Shown here one piece after another: positions 1 through 6,929 of a stretch of 9,488 bases of DNA. The notes below the pieces were generated by a model that was not told the origin of the DNA, searched no databases, and worked only from the letters and a program-made list of their open reading frames with translations. Origin of the DNA: Actinomycetota bacterium (lineage in GTDB: Bacteria; Actinomycetota; Actinomycetes; Propionibacteriales; Nocardioidaceae). Each line of letters begins with the position of its first letter. Position 1 is the first letter of the stretch. The position numbers and the translations under genes were made by a program. The stretch lies in the NCBI GenBank assembly GCA_009702305.1, contig WLIH01000055.1, forward strand, positions 1 through 9,488, written 5' to 3'.

Positions 1-122
1 GCGACGTCGACCGGCAGCGGCTCGGTGTGGCGCGCGTCGGCGAGGCGTCGACGCACCTCGCTCTCCTGCTCGGGGGTGAGGTCGGAGGAGTCGTCGGCGG
101 GCTGGTCGGGGCGACGGGGCAC
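1..122 (-). CDS. Probable anti-sigma factor (SigM partner), N-terminal fragment cut by window edge
   Basis: Only the first 40 codons are present; the gene runs off the left edge. The start is a GTG at 122-120, preceded six bases upstream by a good Shine-Dalgarno (AGAGGAG). The visible protein begins MPRRPDQPADDSSDLTPEQE and continues with a charged helix (EVRRRLADARHTEPLPVDV). It is hydrophilic, as expected for the cytoplasmic N-terminus of a membrane-anchored anti-sigma factor. The identification rests mainly on position: it directly follows an ECF sigma gene on the same strand, as Rv3912 follows sigM (Rv3911) in M. tuberculosis. The known role of such a partner is to hold the sigma factor inactive until an envelope signal arrives. 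No zinc-binding HxxxCxxC motif is seen in the visible part. The fragment is too short to prove the family, and a membrane segment should follow outside the window. Confidence 0.6.
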   Translation of the reverse strand, partial: MPRRPDQPADDSSDLTPEQESEVRRRLADARHTEPLPVDV

Positions 123-238
123 GGCGGGTCTCCTCTCATGGGGCCGGGTGGGGATCGGATGCGGATCGGGTGCTGCGGGTGGCGACGCTACGGCGTCACG
201 GTGCTGCGCTGGGTGCGGGGTCGGGTCGCGACGTCGGG
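123..238. other. Intergenic gap between sigM and anti-sigma gene, with a small hairpin
   Basis: A 116-bp spacer between two same-strand genes. It contains a perfect 5-bp inverted repeat, GACGC-TACG-GCGTC (184-197), and a short direct repeat of GATCGG around 152-168. The hairpin has no T-tract and is too short to call a terminator. On the minus strand it includes TAGCGT, which fits a TANNNT -10, but no matching -35 and no ECF-type GGAAC element is visible. I see no gene here. Confidence 0.3.
131..137 (-). promoter_or_regulatory. Ribosome binding site of the anti-sigma gene
   Basis: AGAGGAG on the minus strand, close to the anti-SD complement and six bases before the GTG at 122. It fixes the start of the truncated gene. 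It also indicates that this gene is translated independently of sigM, whose stop lies about 100 bases upstream. Confidence 0.6.
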
Positions 239-925
239 TCAGGCCGGTGGTCCGCGGGACTCCTCGGGGGATCGGACGGGCGAGACGGGGGCGGGGTTCC
301 GGGGTGGGGTGTGCCCCGCGTCACCGGCCCCGTCGACCTCGCGCAGCACCCCGAGCAGCCCGGCGAGACGGCTGCGGCCGCGCGAGCAGCGCGACTTCAC
401 CGTGCCGACGGCGCAGTCCATGATCTCGGCGACCTCGGAGACCGAGTAGCCCTCCATGTCGACCAGCACGATGGCGGTGCGCTGCTCGGCGGGCAGGGTC
501 GCGAGCGCATCGAGGACAGCGCGACGACGTTCGTCGCGCACGCTCAGGTCGGCGGGGTCCTCGGTGGCGGCGGTGGCCGACACGCGCGACCCCCGGTCGC
601 CGTACTCCTCGAGGTCGTCGGGCAACGCCTCGGTGCGGCGCACCTTCGCCGCGCGGATCCGGTCGAGACAGGCGTTGACGACCACCCGGTGCAGCCAGGT
701 GGTGACGGCGGCCTCGCCGCGGAAGGACCCGGCTCGTCGGTAGGCCGCGATCATCGCGTCCTGCAGTCCGTCGGCGGCGTCCTCCGGGTTGCCCATCGTG
801 CGCAGGGCGACCGCCCAGAGCCGGTCGCGATGGCGTCCGAACAGGACACCGAACGCATCGGGATCGCCGTCGACGTGGGCGCGCAGCAGGTCGGCGTCGG
901 GGGTGTCGTGATCGAGCTCAGCCAC
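239..925 (-). CDS. sigM: ECF-family RNA polymerase sigma factor, SigM type
   Basis: A 228-residue extracytoplasmic-function sigma factor that would direct RNA polymerase to envelope-stress promoters. Region 2 spans roughly residues 22-92: the DPEDAADGLQDAMIAAYRR core helix is followed by the GSFRGEAAVTTWLHRVVVNACLDRIR helix pair, typical of -10 recognition. Region 4 spans roughly 130-190, with LPAEQRTAIVLVDMEGYS followed by the helix-turn-helix VSEVAEIMDCAVGTVKSR for -35 recognition. I chose the GTG at 925-923 because the protein from there (AELDHDTPDADLLRAHVDGD) begins as family members do. A longer in-frame start at 1003 would add a low-quality stretch lying wholly inside the upstream gene. 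The chosen start overlaps the upstream stop by 8 bp (GTGGCTGA) and lacks a well-placed SD, which suggests translational coupling. The SigM label rests on synteny with Rv3911. A proline-rich tail of about 30 residues follows region 4. Confidence 0.92.
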   Translation of the reverse strand: MAELDHDTPDADLLRAHVDGDPDAFGVLFGRHRDRLWAVALRTMGNPEDAADGLQDAMIAAYRRAGSFRGEAAVTTWLHRVVVNACLDRIRAAKVRRTEALPDDLEEYGDRGSRVSATAATEDPADLSVRDERRRAVLDALATLPAEQRTAIVLVDMEGYSVSEVAEIMDCAVGTVKSRCSRGRSRLAGLLGVLREVDGAGDAGHTPPRNPAPVSPVRSPEESRGPPA

Positions 926-2831
926 CGCGCACCACGATCTCGGAGATCTCCCCGCGGAAGCCGCCGTCGACAGCGGGGAGGGAGGTGAGCCACACGACCA
1001 CATAGCGTCCGGTGGCGGGTGTCTCGAGCGGGATCTCCTCCGAGGCGGAGGCCGACACCTCGGCCACGGGTTCGAGCCCGACGACCTTCGTCGGGAGCGT
1101 GTCGGTCACGAACAGCTCGATGCCGGTGGGCTCCCCGATGAGCTGGAGGTCGACCTCGCCGACCGACTGCGACGAGCCGAGGTCGACGACCAGCCCGAGC
1201 CCCGACTTGAGGCCGCCGGGTCCGAGGTCCTGGACGTAGGTCGACGTCCGCCAGCCGGTGGCAGGGTCGCCGTCGACGGCGAGCGGGGCGAGCTCGGGAT
1301 TCTCGATCGGCGGGTCGCCCTGCGGGTCGAGGTCGGTGACGACGAGCCCGGAGATCGGGTTCGCCGCGGGGTCGGCGCCGCCACCGGGGGAGCGGCTGGT
1401 CGACGGTGACGTGTCGGGCTCGGGATCGGCGCCCAACGGCGTCTTGCCCCGACCGAGGTTGAAGGCGACGACGACCGCGACCAGCAGCAGCATCGCGGCG
1501 AGCAGGGCGGCTGCGACCCGGAACGCGTTGCGGCCCGGCACCTCGTCGCTCGGTGGAGCCGGAGTCGTGATCACCGCGCCGCGCTCGCTGCCGAAGCCGG
1601 AGCCGAGCGCGGTCGGCGGGCCGCTGTCGAGGCTGCTGCCGGTGTCGTGGCCCCACGGCCAGAAGCTCTGCGACTCCGTGCTCGCAGCGGCCCCGGGGCG
1701 GGGGCGCCGCACCGGCTCGCCGCCTGAGGGCTCGGGCGCGAAGAGCGGGCGCGCCGGAGGCTCCTCGAACGGCGGGGGCGGAGCCGACGGCCCGGCGGGG
1801 GCCTCCAGCCACGAGACGTCGTCGAGCTCGTCGTCGAAGATCGGCAGGCCGGCCTGGGTCGGCTGCTCGACCGACTCCGGCCCAGCCGGGGTGAGCGGCT
1901 GGGCCGGGGTGAGCGCGCCCGCCGTCTCCCCGGTGGTGTCGGTGGTGTCGGTGGTGCCGGTGGTGTCGGTGCTGTCGGGGTCGCGGAAGCCGAACTCCGG
2001 CACGGCGGAGAGGACGACCGCCTCGGAGCCGCGCGCGACCAGTCGCCCCACGAGTGCGTCGGCGAGGCCAGCCGGGTCGCCGACGAACTCCACCAGGCTC
2101 TCGCTGATCCCGCGGGCCGACCCGAGACCCCGGGCGTCGCGGGCATACGGGTTGAGCACCTCGTCGCACAGGCTGTCGAGGGGACGGGGCACGCCGGCCC
2201 GGACCTGGCGGGGGCGGAGCACCCGGCCGTGCTCCTGGGGCGCCGGCGGCACGACCGAGGTCGAGACCCCGGCCCATCGCCCGGTCAGGGCGGCGTACAG
2301 CAGGCCCGCCAGGTCGGTGACGTCGTCGTCGGCACGGGCCGCACCCGTGCCGTGCAGCGCGGCGTCGACGCACAGGCCGATCACCCGCACCGCGCCGGCC
2401 CGGTCGACCAGGACGTTCTCCGGGTTGAGCCGGCCGTGCACGACCCCGGCAGCGTGGGCGGTGGCCATCGCGGTGCTGGTCTCGGCGACCACCCAGGCGG
2501 CCGCGCGCGAGGAGAGCACCCCGCCGGCGGCCAGCATGATGTCGAGGGAGGTGCCGGAGCCCCACTCGTTGACGACGTAGCAATGGCCCTCGCACGTGTC
2601 GACGTCGAGCACCCGCAGGATGCGCTGATCCATCACCGTGGCCGAGCGTCGCGCGGCCGCCATCAGGTCGGGGGCGCGGGGATCGCCGGCCGCGATCACG
2701 TGCACGGCGACATGACGCTCGAGCACCTGGTCCAGTGCCCGCCAGAAGCGGCCCCCGCCGCTCTCGCTGAGCAGATCGATCAGGCGGTAGCGCTCGGCCA
2801 GGAGGTCACCGGGCCGCAGGGTGTGTGGCAC
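918..2831 (-). CDS. Membrane-anchored Ser/Thr pseudokinase with discoidin-like extracellular domain (MviN-regulator type)
   Basis: A 637-residue protein. Residues 8-260 have the shape of a Hanks-type kinase (GDLLAERYRLIDLL start), but the catalytic residues are gone. The VAIK lysine is H44 (VAVHVI). HRDLKPEN reads HGRLNPEN (132-139), losing the aspartate and lysine. The DFG position reads GLC (152-154), and the glycine loop is degenerate. Next come a low-complexity Pro/Thr/Asp-rich linker (about 284-433), a membrane helix (438-459), and an outer beta-rich domain (about 490-637). In that domain LAVDGDPATGWRTSTY and the following VVDLGSSQSVGEV resemble F5/8-type discoidin folds. The same pseudokinase-TM-outer-domain order is fused behind MurJ in M. 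tuberculosis Rv3910. There PknB phosphorylates the pseudokinase, which binds the FHA protein FhaA and restrains peptidoglycan synthesis. Here it is a separate gene 83 bp after murJ. The start is a GTG at 2831 with a strong SD. A role as MurJ regulator is inferred from that homology and context. Confidence 0.88.
   Translation of the reverse strand: MPHTLRPGDLLAERYRLIDLLSESGGGRFWRALDQVLERHVAVHVIAAGDPRAPDLMAAARRSATVMDQRILRVLDVDTCEGHCYVVNEWGSGTSLDIMLAAGGVLSSRAAAWVVAETSTAMATAHAAGVVHGRLNPENVLVDRAGAVRVIGLCVDAALHGTGAARADDDVTDLAGLLYAALTGRWAGVSTSVVPPAPQEHGRVLRPRQVRAGVPRPLDSLCDEVLNPYARDARGLGSARGISESLVEFVGDPAGLADALVGRLVARGSEAVVLSAVPEFGFRDPDSTDTTGTTDTTDTTGETAGALTPAQPLTPAGPESVEQPTQAGLPIFDDELDDVSWLEAPAGPSAPPPPFEEPPARPLFAPEPSGGEPVRRPRPGAAASTESQSFWPWGHDTGSSLDSGPPTALGSGFGSERGAVITTPAPPSDEVPGRNAFRVAAALLAAMLLLVAVVVAFNLGRGKTPLGADPEPDTSPSTSRSPGGGADPAANPISGLVVTDLDPQGDPPIENPELAPLAVDGDPATGWRTSTYVQDLGPGGLKSGLGLVVDLGSSQSVGEVDLQLIGEPTGIELFVTDTLPTKVVGLEPVAEVSASASEEIPLETPATGRYVVVWLTSLPAVDGGFRGEISEIVVRGG
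1932..1976 (-). repeat. Five tandem 9-bp repeats encoding a threonine-rich linker
   Basis: Five consecutive 9-bp units (plus-strand consensus GGTGGTGTC; variants GGTGGTGCC and GGTGCTGTC) lie in frame inside the pseudokinase gene. They encode DST-DTT-GTT-DTT-DTT (residues 286-300) at the start of the cytoplasmic linker between the kinase-like fold and the membrane. The array is exact enough for slippage-driven copy-number change, which would not break the frame. Dense Thr next to Asp is compatible with phospho-threonine sites, but that is inference. Confidence 0.8.
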
Positions 2832-2836
2832 TCGGC

Positions 2837-2847
2837 TCCTCCTCCTA
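2837..2847 (-). promoter_or_regulatory. Strong Shine-Dalgarno of the pseudokinase gene
   Basis: On the minus strand the sequence reads TAGGAGGAGGA and continues to a GTG at 2831 after about five bases. It is the best ribosome binding site in the window. It supports the GTG start and shows that this gene, unlike murJ and sigM, is built for independent initiation. Confidence 0.7.
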
Positions 2848-2871
2848 CGACGGCGACGACGGCGACGACGG
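2847..2871. repeat. Short tandem repeat in the murJ-pseudokinase spacer
   Basis: About 2.8 copies of the 9-bp unit ACGACGGCG lie just upstream of the pseudokinase SD, inside the 83-bp untranslated gap after murJ. There is no clear -10/-35 pair and no T-tracted hairpin, so the gap is most simply a read-through leader. Its function is unknown. Confidence 0.55.
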
Positions 2872-2914
2872 GCTGGTCGGTCGGCTGGTCAACTGCGCAG
2901 CCATCGTAGGGCGG

Positions 2915-4573
2915 TCACTGCGCGCGCGCGGGCCGGACGCGTCGGGTGACCGTGTCGAGCACGTCAGTGACCTCGCGCAGGCGCATCAGCCGCGCCAGGA
3001 GCACGAAGACGACGAGGTCGAGCAGGCCGACGACGATCGCCTGGCCGGCGGCGAGCGCCCAGTGCGGATCGTCGACGGCCCGGTGCAGGAGCGTGGCGAG
3101 CAGCCCGGCCACCGCGGTGGCCCCGGCGGTGGCGAGCAGGAGCCGGACGGCGAAGCGGGTCAGCCGCGCACCGTCGAGGCCGCCGAGGCGGCGGCGCAGG
3201 ACGACGTACGACAGCACCGAGCCCACGAGGTACGCCGCGGCGTAGGCGCCGACCAGCGCGGGGGCCGTGTGCTCGGGGTCGGTCGAGCCGACCAGCGCCA
3301 CGGCGACCCCGATGTTGGTCGCGGCGACCCAGCACTGGTTCCAGAAGACCGTGCGGGTCAGCTCGAGCGCGTAGAAGCCGCGCAGCATCATGTAGTGCAC
3401 GGTGGAGAGCACGATGCCCGGCCCGAAGAGCGCCAGGGTCGGCACGTAGAGATCGACGTCGTCGGCCGCCGAGCCGTGCAGGAGCACGCGGGCGACGTCG
3501 GAGGCGACGAAGGGCAGCAGCGCTGCGAACGGCAGCACCAGGACCAGCGAGCTGCGCAGCGTCCTGCTCAGCAGCCGGGCCAGCCCGCGCAGGTCGCCGG
3601 CGGCGGCGCGGGCCGAGAGGCCGGGCAGGATCGCCGTCGCCAGCGAGACCGTGATGACTGAGTGCGGCACCATGACGACCAGGAAGGCCAGGGCGTAGAC
3701 CGTGTTGCCGGTGCCGTCGGCACCCTCGGCCACACCGCTGGAGCCGAGGTTGACCACCACGACGTAGGCGACCTGGTTGACCAGCACGAACAGCACGGTC
3801 CAGATGCCCAGGCGCAGGGTGTGGGCCAGGCCCGTGCCACGGAAGTCGAAGCGCGGCCGGAAACGGAAGCCTGCGGCGCGCAGATAGGGCACCAGGATCA
3901 GCAGCTGGGCGGCGATGCCGAGCGTCGAGCCGAGCCCGAGCACCAGCTCCTGGCTGCTGGAGTAGGCGCGCCCGTCGCGCGGCTCGGCGGCACCGAAGCC
4001 GATCAGGTAGGCGACCAGCACGACGATCGAGATGACGTTGTTGGCGATCGGGGCCCACATCATCGGGCCGAAGCGGCGTCGTGCGTTGAGCACCTGCCCG
4101 ACCAGCACGAACATGCCGTAGAAGAAGACCTGCGGGAGGCAGTAGCGGGCCAGGTCGATCGCCGAGGAGCGCTGGGCGGCGAGGTCCGGGGCGTCGTACG
4201 TCGAGCTGAGGGCGACGTCCATCACCAGTGGCGCCGCGAGGACGAGCCCGACCGTGACCGCCAGGAGAAAGAGTGCAGCCAGGGTCATGATGCGGTTGGT
4301 GTAGGCCTCGCCCCCATCGGGGTCCTCCCGCATCGCTCGCACCAGCTGCGGGACCAGGACGGCGTTGAAGACCCCGCCCGCGAGCAGGATGTAGAGCATC
4401 GTCGGGACGGTGTTGGCGATCGTGAAGAGCTCGGCGTGCAGCGAGAGACCCAGCGCCGCAGCCAGCAGGCCCGACCGGACGAAGCCGCTGAGCCGCGACA
4501 CCACGGTGCCCGCCGCCATCACCAGGCTCGAGGAGAGCACCCTGTCGGGGGTGTCCGTCGTGGGCTCGCTCAT
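2915..4573 (-). CDS. murJ: MurJ/MviN lipid II flippase
   Basis: A 552-residue polytopic membrane protein of the MOP superfamily that moves lipid II across the cytoplasmic membrane for peptidoglycan assembly. The N-terminus has the family pattern TVVSRLSGFVRSGLLAAALG (residues 23-42; R27 and R33 correspond to conserved cavity arginines). It continues with ELFTIANTVPTMLYILLAGG and VFNAVLVPQLV, and later with the hallmark GQVLNARRRFGPMMWAPIANN (159-179). Around fourteen hydrophobic segments follow along the length. It ends after a short cytoplasmic tail (RRVRPARAQ) without any kinase domain, unlike the mycobacterial fusion. The ATG at 4573 overlaps the TGA of the preceding gene as ATGA, and no convincing SD precedes it, so coupled translation with the DUF6049 gene is likely. 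The Glu at position 48 replaces the Asp seen in E. coli MurJ (D39) on my hand alignment. Confidence 0.95.
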   Translation of the reverse strand: MSEPTTDTPDRVLSSSLVMAAGTVVSRLSGFVRSGLLAAALGLSLHAELFTIANTVPTMLYILLAGGVFNAVLVPQLVRAMREDPDGGEAYTNRIMTLAALFLLAVTVGLVLAAPLVMDVALSSTYDAPDLAAQRSSAIDLARYCLPQVFFYGMFVLVGQVLNARRRFGPMMWAPIANNVISIVVLVAYLIGFGAAEPRDGRAYSSSQELVLGLGSTLGIAAQLLILVPYLRAAGFRFRPRFDFRGTGLAHTLRLGIWTVLFVLVNQVAYVVVVNLGSSGVAEGADGTGNTVYALAFLVVMVPHSVITVSLATAILPGLSARAAAGDLRGLARLLSRTLRSSLVLVLPFAALLPFVASDVARVLLHGSAADDVDLYVPTLALFGPGIVLSTVHYMMLRGFYALELTRTVFWNQCWVAATNIGVAVALVGSTDPEHTAPALVGAYAAAYLVGSVLSYVVLRRRLGGLDGARLTRFAVRLLLATAGATAVAGLLATLLHRAVDDPHWALAAGQAIVVGLLDLVVFVLLARLMRLREVTDVLDTVTRRVRPARAQ

Positions 4574-6873
4574 GTGGGCTCGGGTGGCGCGCCGCCGACC
4601 AGGACGTCCTCGCGGGCCAGGCGTCGCGAGTCGCGCACCCGGCGCACGAGGCGTACGCCGATCGCGCCGAAGAGCAGGGCGGCGCCGGAGCCCATGATCA
4701 GCCAGATCACGTTGCTGACCTGGGCCGAGCGGATCGGCAGGTCGGCGCTGGATCCGATCGGGTTGTCGCTGCGATCGGTCAGCGCGATGGTGAGGTTGTG
4801 CACGCCCGGTTTGGAGGTGCGGGCGTTGAGCAGCACCGTCGTGCGGCTCCGGGCCGGGAGCTCGAGGTCGTTGGCCGGCACCGTCAGCTCGAGCGGCTGA
4901 TCGGCGTACGCCACGAGCCGCACCGTCACCGGCTCGTCGAGGTCGTTGGTCAGGGTCGCCGAGAACCGGCCGCTGGTGCTGGAGAGCGTCACCCCGTTGG
5001 GTGCGGAGATGCCGACCCGGTCGAGCTGCTCCTCGATCCAGCCGCGGGAGGCGTCGGCGGCGTCGCGCACCTGCGTGGGGGTGGCCCGCGCGGAGTAGGA
5101 GAGGTCGACCAGGGCCTCGCGGGCGACGGTGGCGGCGACCTCGTCGTTGAAGGTGAGGAGGTTCTGCAGGACCACGCCGGCCTGGGCCAGGTCGCGGGCG
5201 GCGGCGAAGTTGGACGGATCGAGGGTGACCCGCGACTGCTGGGCGGGGTACTCGAGGTCGGCGGGGTCGACCGGCACCGCCTCCTCGTCCTCGGTGGCGT
5301 CGACTGCGGAGTCGAGGTCGACCCAGTCGAGGTCGAGGCCGTCGAAGAAGCCGGTGGTGCGGTCGGGCAGCCAGCCCGGCGCGAGCTGCACGACGAGGGG
5401 GCGGTGGCGCCCGACGGTGAGCAGGCGCACGGCCGCCTCGCTGAGCACTCGCTGGCGCAGCGAGAGCAGGGTCAGCCGCTCGCTCGGACCGGGACCGCCC
5501 TCGGCGGCCCCCGACGAGGTGACGATCACCCGGCGGCCTTCGATGTCGGCGACCGTCGGCACGGGCGCCCCGGAGGCGGGGGCCAGGGCACCGGCCACCT
5601 CCTGGTCGCTCACCAGCACGGTCTCGTCGTCGTGGAGCAGTCGCAGCCCGGCCGCGTCGAGGAAGCCGAGGGGCGAGCCGATGCCGGGCTGCGCCTCGAT
5701 GCCGAGGGGCTCCAGCTCGTCGCCGGCCAGCTTGCGGGCCCGGTCGTAGACCCCGGGGTCGTGGGCGGCGGCGGCAGCGACGTCGAGGTCGCCGTAGGGC
5801 AGCAGGAGCACGTCGGCGTTGCCGTCGGCGGCGGCTTCGAGCTGGTCGAGCCAGGCGGCGGCGGCCTCGGCCGCCTCGGCGGCCAGCGGGTCCAGGTCGT
5901 CGGGATCGGGCGCGGGGGTCGCGGTGTCGTCGGGGCTCCCGGAGTCGTCCCCGGACTCGTCGCCGGAGTCGGGGTCGGGGGAGCCGGACGGGTCCGGCGC
6001 GCCGGAGCCGGTCGGGTCGTCGGCGTCGACGGCGTCCGGGTCGTCGGGGTCCATCGTCGCCAGGAGGGAGCGCGCCGGGTTGCCGGCAGCCAGCTGCTCG
6101 ACCGCCTCGACCAGGGCCGGGTCGACGAGGAGGGTGACCGGGCGCGAGCCCGCACCGGCGGCGAAGTCCACCAGGCTGCGCAGCTGGCCGCCCTCGGACA
6201 GGGTGGTCACCCACCCCGCCACGTCGGACAGGGACCCGTCCTCGGCGTGGGCCAACCGGCGGCGCAGCGGCACGACGACCGAGACCGGCAGCGAGCGTTG
6301 CTTGAGCTGGACCAGCGGGAGCAGGGTGCGCGCGCGTCCGTCCGCGTTGACGTCGCGGCCGGCGTCGGTCTGGCCCAGGGCGTGCACGCCGAACCAGTAG
6401 ACGCCGCGCTCGCTGACCGGCAGCCGAGACCGGGCCACGGTGAACGAGTAGGTCGCGGTCTCGCCGGGGTCGAGCGAGTCGACGACGTCGAAGGGGCCGG
6501 CGTCGGTGATCCGGTCGCCGACGAACTCCAGGGGGTCGGCGTCGCGGGCGTCGTCGAGCTCGGCGACGGTCGTCATCGGGCTGGCCGAGATGATCGGGTA
6601 GAGGTTGATCATCGACCACGCCACCGTGTCGACGTTGGTGACCGTGCCGGACACCTCGATCAGCCCCTTGCGCGGGATCTCGCCCGGCGTGAGCGCGTCG
6701 ATGGTGACGGCCAGCGGCTCGACGGGCTCCACGGCGGCCGGTGAGCCGACGGCGGCGACGGCGTACGGCGTGGGGCTCGCGGGGCCTGCGACGGCGGAGC
6801 CGGGGACGACGGCCGCGAGCACGATCGCGACTGGTGCCACGAGGGCAGGCAGCAGCGAGCGGGGACGGACCAC
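4570..6873 (-). CDS. DUF6049-like secreted, membrane-anchored protein of unknown function
   Basis: A 767-residue protein equivalent in position and build to M. tuberculosis Rv3909. It has an N-terminal signal sequence (MVRPRSLLPALVAPVAIVLA, with a probable cleavage near residue 29 after AVA), a long extracytoplasmic region, and one C-terminal membrane helix (about 720-742, VSNVIWLIMGSGAALLFGAI) with a basic cytoplasmic tail (RLVRRVRDSRR). The outer part starts and ends with beta-sandwich-like stretches: IEVSGTVTNVDTVAWS near 72-87 and FSATLTNDLDEPVTVRLV near 637-654. An acidic Asp/Ser/Pro-rich linker (about 274-328) interrupts the middle. The GTG at 6873 is the first possible start after an in-frame TAG nine bases upstream. 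Its mRNA appears leaderless. It overlaps murJ by 4 bp, so a job in cell-wall assembly alongside MurJ is plausible, but the biochemical function is unknown to me. The DUF assignment is by recall of the family and neighbourhood. Confidence 0.87.
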   Translation of the reverse strand: MVRPRSLLPALVAPVAIVLAAVVPGSAVAGPASPTPYAVAAVGSPAAVEPVEPLAVTIDALTPGEIPRKGLIEVSGTVTNVDTVAWSMINLYPIISASPMTTVAELDDARDADPLEFVGDRITDAGPFDVVDSLDPGETATYSFTVARSRLPVSERGVYWFGVHALGQTDAGRDVNADGRARTLLPLVQLKQRSLPVSVVVPLRRRLAHAEDGSLSDVAGWVTTLSEGGQLRSLVDFAAGAGSRPVTLLVDPALVEAVEQLAAGNPARSLLATMDPDDPDAVDADDPTGSGAPDPSGSPDPDSGDESGDDSGSPDDTATPAPDPDDLDPLAAEAAEAAAAWLDQLEAAADGNADVLLLPYGDLDVAAAAAHDPGVYDRARKLAGDELEPLGIEAQPGIGSPLGFLDAAGLRLLHDDETVLVSDQEVAGALAPASGAPVPTVADIEGRRVIVTSSGAAEGGPGPSERLTLLSLRQRVLSEAAVRLLTVGRHRPLVVQLAPGWLPDRTTGFFDGLDLDWVDLDSAVDATEDEEAVPVDPADLEYPAQQSRVTLDPSNFAAARDLAQAGVVLQNLLTFNDEVAATVAREALVDLSYSARATPTQVRDAADASRGWIEEQLDRVGISAPNGVTLSSTSGRFSATLTNDLDEPVTVRLVAYADQPLELTVPANDLELPARSRTTVLLNARTSKPGVHNLTIALTDRSDNPIGSSADLPIRSAQVSNVIWLIMGSGAALLFGAIGVRLVRRVRDSRRLAREDVLVGGAPPEPT
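5890..6054 (-). other. Acidic low-complexity linker within the DUF6049-like protein
   Basis: Residues about 274-328 are almost only Asp, Pro, Ser, Gly, Ala, Thr and Glu, including runs such as DPDSGDESGDDSGSPDD. The segment separates two folded extracytoplasmic parts. It is probably a flexible, negatively charged spacer and may be expanded compared with relatives. Confidence 0.7.
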
Positions 6874-6879
6874 CCTCCG

Positions 6880-6885
6880 ACTCTA
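6880..6885 (-). promoter_or_regulatory. Putative -10 element of the DUF6049-murJ operon (leaderless)
   Basis: TAGAGT on the minus strand fits the actinobacterial TANNNT -10. Six bases separate it from the GTG at 6873, so a start point seven bases downstream would fall on the first base of the start codon. No recognisable TTGACA-like -35 lies 16-18 bp upstream. GGAGG abuts the GTG directly, too close to act as an SD, which favours leaderless translation. Confidence 0.5.
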
Positions 6886-6923
6886 ACGCCGCGACCTGTG
6901 CTGGCCCGCGCCTGTCGGCCACC

Positions 6924-6929
6924 TAGACT
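6924..6929 (+). promoter_or_regulatory. Putative -10 element of the CCA-adding enzyme gene (leaderless)
   Basis: TAGACT fits TANNNT and ends eight bases before the GTG at 6938. The bases between are CCACCCCC, with no purine-rich SD, so a leaderless mRNA is the simplest reading. No clear -35 is visible. It faces away from the TAGAGT at 6880-6885 across a 64-bp divergent gap. Confidence 0.5.

Noticed and set aside
1932..1976. Tandem repeat considered as a CRISPR-like or regulatory iteron array
   Set aside because: The units are contiguous without spacers, are in frame, and encode a linker in a clearly real gene, so coding low complexity explains them.
751..2595. Minus-strand 614-codon frame overlapping the pseudokinase and running into the sigM region
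   Set aside because: It is Arg/Pro-rich and low complexity, and it shares no motif with any family. The overlapping frame encodes a recognisable pseudokinase and the other encodes a sigma factor.
2883..2902. GGCTG...CAGCC inverted repeat after murJ as a terminator
   Set aside because: A 5-bp stem with a 10-base loop and no T-tract is too weak, and the next gene on the strand appears to belong to the same run.
4798..6744. Long plus-strand open frame (648 codons) antisense to the DUF6049 gene
   Set aside because: The composition is Gly/Val/Arg/Glu-dominated with no domain or RBS, as expected opposite a GC-rich gene with rare stop codons.
2915..6922. A continuous minus-strand open frame covering murJ and all of the DUF6049 gene in another frame, which could look like a giant fusion
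   Set aside because: Upstream of the ATG at 4573 the frame is Arg/Ala/Pro-rich nonsense typical of GC-rich shadow reading. The DUF6049 frame there has a signal peptide, membrane helix and ordered composition.
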